Shown piece after piece: positions 17,721 through 22,000 of a stretch of DNA of 22,000 bases (position 1 is the stretch's first letter; each line of letters starts with the position of its first letter). A program made the translations under genes and the position numbers. Under the pieces are notes generated by a model. The model was not told where the DNA came from and made no database searches. It worked only from the letters and a program-made list of their open reading frames with translations. Origin of the DNA: Dictyocoela muelleri (lineage: Eukaryota; Microsporidia); assembly GCA_016256075.1 (NCBI GenBank), contig SDVU01000083.1, positions 1-22,000 on the forward strand, written 5' to 3'.

Positions 17721-18515
17721 TTACAAAAACTCGGGTGACTTAAAACTGAAAAATTTCCTTTGTTTATTTTTTTCACATTTCCAAAAATACAAAAGTACTG
17801 CATAATCATAACCTGCAGATATCAATTCCATACATTCGGCCGAATTTTCTAAATTTATAAATTGTGGATAATTTTCGAAGACAAATCCAATCATCTTTAT
17901 ATCAAAATATTTAAATGCATCGTCTTTAGAATAAAATAATTTTCCAAGATAATGATAAAATTCATCTTTTTGAAATTTTATTACTATTGAATTGCCAATA
18001 TATCTGTGGAGATTAAATGAACGTGTCTCTATTATCAGATTTCTAGTGTTTAGAAACAATCTAAATTTCTTTTTCGAATTTATTTTTCTGTCCTTTTCAT
18101 CATTTAAAGTAAAATTATCTTCATCAAAATTAAAATTATCTTCATCTAAAGTAAAATTATTTTCATGTGAATTAAAATTATCTTCATTATCTAAAAATTT
18201 TTGAGAATCTAAAGTAAAATCACTTTGATATTTTAAAATGTCTTCATTACATATTTTATGATTTAAAATCCTGTTTTTAGAACTACTCATGATGTCATCA
18301 ATCTCAAGCTCTGTATATGCAATCTTTTTTGATAAAATTTTCCCTCTAAAATGCTTTATATTTTGTATGTATTCAATTTTAAGGTTAAGAAATGTCAAAG
18401 CCTTTTCTAATATTGTTGTTTTTCCTGATTTTGATGGTCCGCAAATTATTATTGTTTTCTCTTTTACTTGTTTTAATGCGTTTATAATTTCTTTTAATTT
18501 TTTGTTCATGGGCAT
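17721..18515 (-). CDS. rad17: Rad17/Rad24-like checkpoint clamp-loader protein, strongly reduced
   Basis: Rad17 (Rad24 in yeast) joins the small RFC subunits to load the 9-1-1 clamp at damaged DNA. The 264-residue product has a Walker A loop, GPSKSGKTT, at residues 26-34 after a short helix (KKLKEIINALKQVKEK), as Rad17 does. Residues 186-197, FYHYLGKLFYSK, match the Rad17 signature near FRALGKILYCKR of the human protein. Residues 213-235, FENYPQFI...AECMELISAGYD, match its LHQNY...ASEFLSFAD block. Between them lies an acidic N/F-rich repeat (110-140) where the rest of the AAA+ core should be; no Walker B was found. Human Rad17 is about 670 residues. The frame is intact. A second Met lies two codons in, just after CCC, and may be the true start. 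It is the only likely host gene here. Confidence 0.78.
   Translation of the reverse strand: MPMNKKLKEIINALKQVKEKTIIICGPSKSGKTTILEKALTFLNLKIEYIQNIKHFRGKILSKKIAYTELEIDDIMSSSKNRILNHKICNEDILKYQSDFTLDSQKFLDNEDNFNSHENNFTLDEDNFNFDEDNFTLNDEKDRKINSKKKFRLFLNTRNLIIETRSFNLHRYIGNSIVIKFQKDEFYHYLGKLFYSKDDAFKYFDIKMIGFVFENYPQFINLENSAECMELISAGYDYAVLLYFWKCEKNKQRKFFSFKSPEFL
18096..18188 (-). repeat. In-frame 21-bp coding repeat in the rad17-like gene
   Basis: Residues 110-140 repeat a seven-residue D-E-D-N-F-x-x unit about four times (ENNFTL, DEDNFNF, DEDNFTL). The DNA shows the same 21-bp period, so this is a coding minisatellite that can change length without breaking the frame. It is acidic, probably unstructured, and sits where the AAA+ core would normally continue. 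Confidence 0.8.
18510..18512 (-). promoter_or_regulatory. CCC directly before the second ATG of the rad17-like gene
   Basis: On the minus strand the start region reads ATGCCCATG. Microsporidian genes often carry a CCC or GGG motif just upstream of the start codon, so the downstream ATG at 18509 may be the real start. Similar C-runs precede the transposase starts at 7864 and 19359. The motif is short and could be chance. Confidence 0.35.
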
Positions 18516-18535
18516 ATCTTTACTTTTTATTTACA

Positions 18536-19060
18536 ATTAATTATTGATGCTAAATCATTAATGCTAAATTATTAATTCTAAATTATTAATGATAAATTAT
18601 TAATTATAAATTATTAATGCTAAATTATTAATGCTAAATTATTAATATTATTCATTAATGTTGTTTTATTAATGTTAAGACTATCAATTTTAAATCATTA
18701 ATGTTAAGATTATCAATGTTAATATTATTAATGTTATGATTATCAATGTTAAATCATTAATGTTAAGATTATTAATGTTAAAATTATTAATGTTTATCCA
18801 TTAATGTTGTTTTATTAATCTTGAATTATTAATGTTAAGATTATTAATGTTAAAATTAATTTTAAATCATTAATGATAAGATTATTAATGTTAAAATTAA
18901 TTTAAAATCATTAATGATAAGATTTTTATTAATGTTAAATCATTAATGATAAGATTATTAATGTTAAAATTAATTTAAAATCTTTAATGATAAGATTTTT
19001 ATTAATGTTAAATCATAAATGTTAAGATTATTAATGTTAAGATTATTAATGTTAAGATTA
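18536..19060. repeat. ~14-15 bp minisatellite just upstream of the rad17-like gene
   Basis: About 35 tandem units of forms such as TAAATTATTAATGC, GTTAAGATTATTAAT and TAAATCATTAATGTT. Variants are grouped: TAAATTATTAATGC near the gene, and a higher-order GATAAGATTATTAATG pattern near 18860-19000. The array begins about 20 bp before the start codon and so occupies the whole upstream region where a promoter would lie. ATTAATG is shared with the 291-456 satellite. Confidence 0.9.
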
Positions 19061-19135
19061 TTACTGTTTTTCCCAAAGTTATAGACACATTTTCAAAGTT
19101 ATAGACACATTTTCAAAGTTATAGACACATTTCCT
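19061..19135 (+). repeat. Three near-identical GTTATAGACACATTTTC units
   Basis: A 20-bp unit, AAAGTTATAGACACATTTTC, is repeated three times almost without change. It is the monomer of element C's TIR arrays (1565-1985 and 4226-4530), here free of any visible element and abutting the minisatellite. Identity among units suggests recent amplification, unlike the diverged TIR arrays. Confidence 0.85.
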
Positions 19136-19358
19136 AGAGGGCATTCCGTTAAACGCCGGGCATTTTTCAGGTAGAATTTTAAATATTTAAACGAAAATAG
19201 ACTCACTAAATAATACCTTAAAACAAAAATCACAAAAATTATTAACACTACACCGTTCAGCATTTATTTTTTTTCATGGGACAAAATTATTTTAAATATA
19301 CAAAAAAAAGGTAAAATAGGTATTTCATGGGGAACGATAAATTTAAAATATACCCGCT

Positions 19359-20290
19359 ATGGATAAATTTGATAACAAAAACAAGAGGCTGTTAATGTCG
19401 TTATTTGCTGAAAGCGATCAATTTATACGGGCCTTTATTGATGCGAGAGTATTAATCGAAACTCGAAAATGAGGAAACTGTAAAAAAAGAAATGAATTTA
19501 CATATATTGCTAGTCGTTTTTGCTTCTAATTTCAATGTAACGGTCTAAATGTTCAAAAAAGGAATATTTACGACGCCGAGGTTCATATTTAAAATAAATA
19601 AAAGCTCCTCTAGTGAAGATTTTTGATGTTTTTTATGAAATTTCTGAAAAAAACGAAGGTAAAAGATATAATAACTGAAACTAAGTTGAAATCTAAACAT
19701 TTAAGATTTTATGTGCTTATTATAAAAAATACAAATCACTTCCGTAAAGGTGTATCGGTGGTATAGGTTAATATCGATCTTGATGAGAGTTTAATTTCAA
19801 AAATAAAATATAGTATTGGAAAAATAACAAAAAGAATTTGGTGTATAGGAGGTTTTGCGAGAGAAAGTGGTGAGGGTTTTTTCACAACATCACGCGAGAT
19901 AAATTCAATAGATTAACTAATATTATTCAGCGTTATGTAAAGATAGAGATGGGTATTATTACTGATTAATGACATAAATATTCTAAAAACTCACAGCTGG
20001 GATACGAAAATCCAGGGTAACTCACCAAAATAACTTTTCTGATCCTTAAATCGTGAAAAAATACCAAAAATATTAAAAATAGGTAAAAAACCCAAGTATT
20101 AGCCTAAATATAAAGGTAAAAATCGATAAAATAATATAAAAAATTTTCAAATGAATAAATTTATTTAAATGATAAAAAAGGTAGTTCTGCGCAATAATAG
20201 AACCATTCAAGCTCATTTAATAAATTATATTTTGCAAACATTTGTTCATTTTAAATTTTTAATGGCTCATGAAATACCTATTTTATCTAA
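19359..20290 (+). pseudogene. Second, distinct Merlin/IS1595-like transposase relic
   Basis: The ATG at 19359 follows CCCGCT. The N-terminus reads MDKFDNKNKRLLMSLFAE. A zinc ribbon follows (GNC, then CFQC, with one Cys codon apparently turned into TGA). The core includes IDLDESLISKIKYSIGK (first Asp), RIWCIGGFARESGEGFF, NIIQRYVKIEMGIITD (second Asp) and WHKYSKN-like sequence. This fits the ISXO2/IS1595 group but differs from the 5528-6394 copy (WCIGGFARESG against WLVGLIEQNSG), so it is another subfamily. There are several stops and at least two frame changes. The C-terminal limit is poorly defined. No TIRs were found; 19136-19358 has no gene but has a TIR-like GGGCATTTTTCAGG near 19157. Confidence 0.75.
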
Positions 20291-20409
20291 AATATTAGCA
20301 ATATTTTAGTTAAAACAAGATTTTTTGAATTTTTATTTTCCTTAGACATCCTTTCTAAAAAAGAATCAAACTATAAAATATGTTAATATCATAAGTAGGA
20401 TGCCACATT

Positions 20410-20546
20410 TATTGCAAAAATATTGCGAAAAAATTGCAAAAATATTGCAAAAAAATTGCAAAAATATTGCGAAAAAATTGCAAAAAATTGAAAAAATTGC
20501 AAAAAAAGAAAATATTGCAGAAATGAAAATATTGTAGAAAGTGAAA
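20410..20546. repeat. ~10-12 bp ATTGCAAAAAT tandem repeat
   Basis: About twelve copies of AAAAATATTGC or AAAAAATTGC, decaying rightwards into GAAAATATTG units. It is low-complexity sequence between the Merlin relic and the palindrome region. Confidence 0.85.
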
Positions 20547-21087
20547 AATTTTTAAATATTTAAATATTTAAATAAAATAATTTTTTAATAATTATTCTCA
20601 CCATCACTCGGAATATTGTCCCATCAATGCCCTGCCATGTATTATAATAAGAAAAAAAACATGCTAAAGTTATTATCACTAAAGTTTCTATCGTGTTTAA
20701 GCATTCGTTTTTACATTGAAAAAGATCTCTTCACATATATGAAGTATGCTAATAATTTTGCAAGAATGAAAATGTTTAGGAAGGAAATTTTTAGATCAAG
20801 GCCCAAATTTCCCTATTAAGAAATTTCGGGCCTTGATTCTAAATTATAATAAACATTGCATTTTGAGATATATTTCAAATTTTAATAAATATTGCAAATA
20901 TTGCGGTTTTTTAAAATACGGCACCCTAATTATGACATGTGACCCCATTGATTAACACTCATAAATTTAAAATGTAACTGTTTAAGTATCGTGTATTAAG
21001 ACTGCTAGTAGCTATTTGAACTTTCGCCACATTGTGGCGAAACGACAGATTTTTGATTTTTTTCAATACAAATTATCAATAACCTAT
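20547..21087. other. AT-rich region with two strong palindromes, no gene
   Basis: No protein domain is visible. At 20790-20842, TTTAGATCAAGGCCC...AAATTTCC folds onto GAAATTTCGGGCCTTGATTC with ~18-bp arms. At 21022-21042, TTTCGCCACA and TGTGGCGAAA form perfect 10-bp arms around a single T. These could be subterminal parts of a Mutator-type or other element whose coding relic begins at 21088. Confidence 0.6.
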
Positions 21088-21435
21088 ATGAAACAAGATG
21101 AACTAAAAATCGTTTAAACGAAAAGAGGAAAGAAAATATTGTTGTAAATTGGCTATTCGTATCATTTATATAAGAATGTAAATGATGTGAAACATTGGCG
21201 TTTTATAAACAGAATCTGTAAAGGCTTTATTTATACAAATTCAATTAATAATATAATCAAAGTTATATTGGACACTAAGTGTGAATAAAATGAAGCAATA
21301 CATATAAGAAATAAAATATATCAAAGGTCAATTCAAATATAATAGAAGCCTAAGGATATTTTTATCAACGAATTAAAAATAGAAAAACAACAAAATATTT
21401 TTTAAAGAATTACCATATATGAATGCATTAAATGA
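21088..21435 (+). pseudogene. FLYWCH-domain relic, probably of a Mutator-like transposase
   Basis: One continuous frame, interrupted by about six stop codons, reads ELKIV, TKRGKKILL, then DVKHWRFINRICKGFIYT, VILDTKCE and NEAIHIRNKIY. The spacing of the aromatic, W-R-x-I-N-R-x-C and terminal C/H positions fits a FLYWCH zinc finger. One Cys reads Phe and a likely His reads Thr, which agrees with decay. FLYWCH domains stand at the N-terminus of many Mutator-like (MULE) transposases, so this is probably the start of one. No DDE core was recognised downstream. A host FLYWCH gene relic is the alternative. Confidence 0.55.
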
Positions 21436-22000
21436 TAAAAAACAAAAAAAATAAGAAACAAAATAACATAAATATTTTTGCCGGAGATTACCCGAAAATA
21501 CAAATTTACTATAGCAACGAAATATTTCTTCGGTTAGTCAGTGATATTAATGAATCTGTAAGGTATATTGTATTCAAAACACGACGCATTTAACGGCTCT
21601 TCGAAATTTGGTCCCAGGACCAAATTTCGGAAAAAGTTCCCAAATGTTTTTTTTTAAAAACTGAAAATTGGTCCCAGAAATATAGTAATAGTTTTTTGTT
21701 AAACCTCTTAAATCTGTTTAATAAATGACCACAATCATTATTATAGTACAGTAAGTTCTCCCTTATCGGAATAATAACTTTCATTTTTTTTCTTGGCGTT
21801 CAAATTAGACTTAATGGGAACACATCTAAAAAAAAAAATCAACATATTATGAAAATAACCAAAAAATATACAATTATAAAAAATTTAACTTAATTAGTGA
21901 TATTTACATAACATAGAAAAAAATTTTCGTACTAAATAATTTAAAAATTATAAAATTTTATTTAGAATATTTTTTAAACAGGAAATCTGTTATTTTCGAA
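21436..22000. other. AT-rich region with a palindrome and a possible pogo-like terminus
   Basis: No gene seen. At 21602-21629, CGAAATTTGGTCC and GGACCAAATTTCG are perfect 13-bp arms around CA. The word AATTGGTCCCAG recurs at 21665. At 21747, TACAGTAAGTTCTCCCTTAT looks like the TA + CAGT start of a pogo/Tigger-type element that would run past the window end. Support for the latter is one end only. Confidence 0.35.

Noticed and set aside
17992-18540. Plus-strand open frames opposite the rad17-like gene
   Set aside because: They are antisense shadows; the LKLSSSK repeat is the reverse reading of the coding minisatellite.
20616-20819. 67-codon plus-strand open frame starting MSHQCPAMYYNKKKN
   Set aside because: No domain and lysine-rich as expected by chance at this composition; it ends inside the 20790-20842 palindrome.
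21590-21784. 64-codon minus-strand open frame
   Set aside because: It runs through the 21602-21629 palindrome and the possible pogo-like end; the SWDQ repeats come from GGTCCCAG words.

Overview
The window is about 80% A+T. It holds one gene that looks intact, and nearly everything else is transposon wreckage and minisatellites. It is eukaryotic: it carries Tc1/mariner, Merlin (IS1595/ISXO2-like), hAT-like and FLYWCH/Mutator-like DNA transposons, a Ty3/gypsy fossil, and a shrunken Rad17/Rad24 checkpoint protein. Very small proteins, start codons directly preceded by CCC, and a Merlin + Tc1 + Ty3 mix all suggest a microsporidian with a large, transposon-rich genome (Hamiltosporidium or Edhazardia type). 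That assignment is inference. Another AT-rich parasite is possible.

Region 1 (1-10,690) is a stack of nested insertions. A ~21-bp satellite (core GCATTAATATATT) appears at 291-456, 1521-1554, 4540-4610 and 8283-8395. Between these blocks sit a hAT-like element (457-1520) and two elements with very long inverted repeats, C (1555-4536) and A (4611-8282). A third, B (8475-10686), follows after a gap. Each of these three ends in ~300-420 bp inverted repeats that are themselves tandem arrays of ~20-bp units. A and B carry degenerate DD34E Tc1-like transposases; C shows none. All three have been invaded by smaller elements: a Merlin element with its own broken transposase (5390-6487), palindromic MITEs of a GGTTCTC family (four copies), a 640-bp GGATCATG element, a tandem-dimer MITE with a perfect 8-bp target duplication (3759-3989) and a 317-bp near-perfect hairpin (10028-10344).

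Region 2 (10,690-16,700) has a tRNA-like pol III head, possibly a SINE, at 10884. A broken Ty3/gypsy fossil (about 11346 to at least 16077) follows. Two copies of a Merlin-type MITE have landed in the fossil, one in its reverse transcriptase region and one in its 3' LTR.

Region 3 (16,700-19,140) holds the likely host gene, a 264-residue Rad17/Rad24-like clamp-loader protein on the minus strand (17721-18515). A ~525-bp minisatellite with an AATGTTAA-type unit starts about 20 bp upstream of its start codon. Region 4 (19,140-22,000) has a second, different Merlin/IS1595-like transposase relic, short AT repeats, several strong palindromes, a FLYWCH-domain relic of Mutator type and a possible pogo-like terminus.

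No rRNA, CRISPR array or bacterial operon was seen. The best candidate for something undescribed is the group of DNA transposons whose terminal inverted repeats are satellite-like arrays, and their relation to free-standing satellites in the same window. All boundaries were read by eye.
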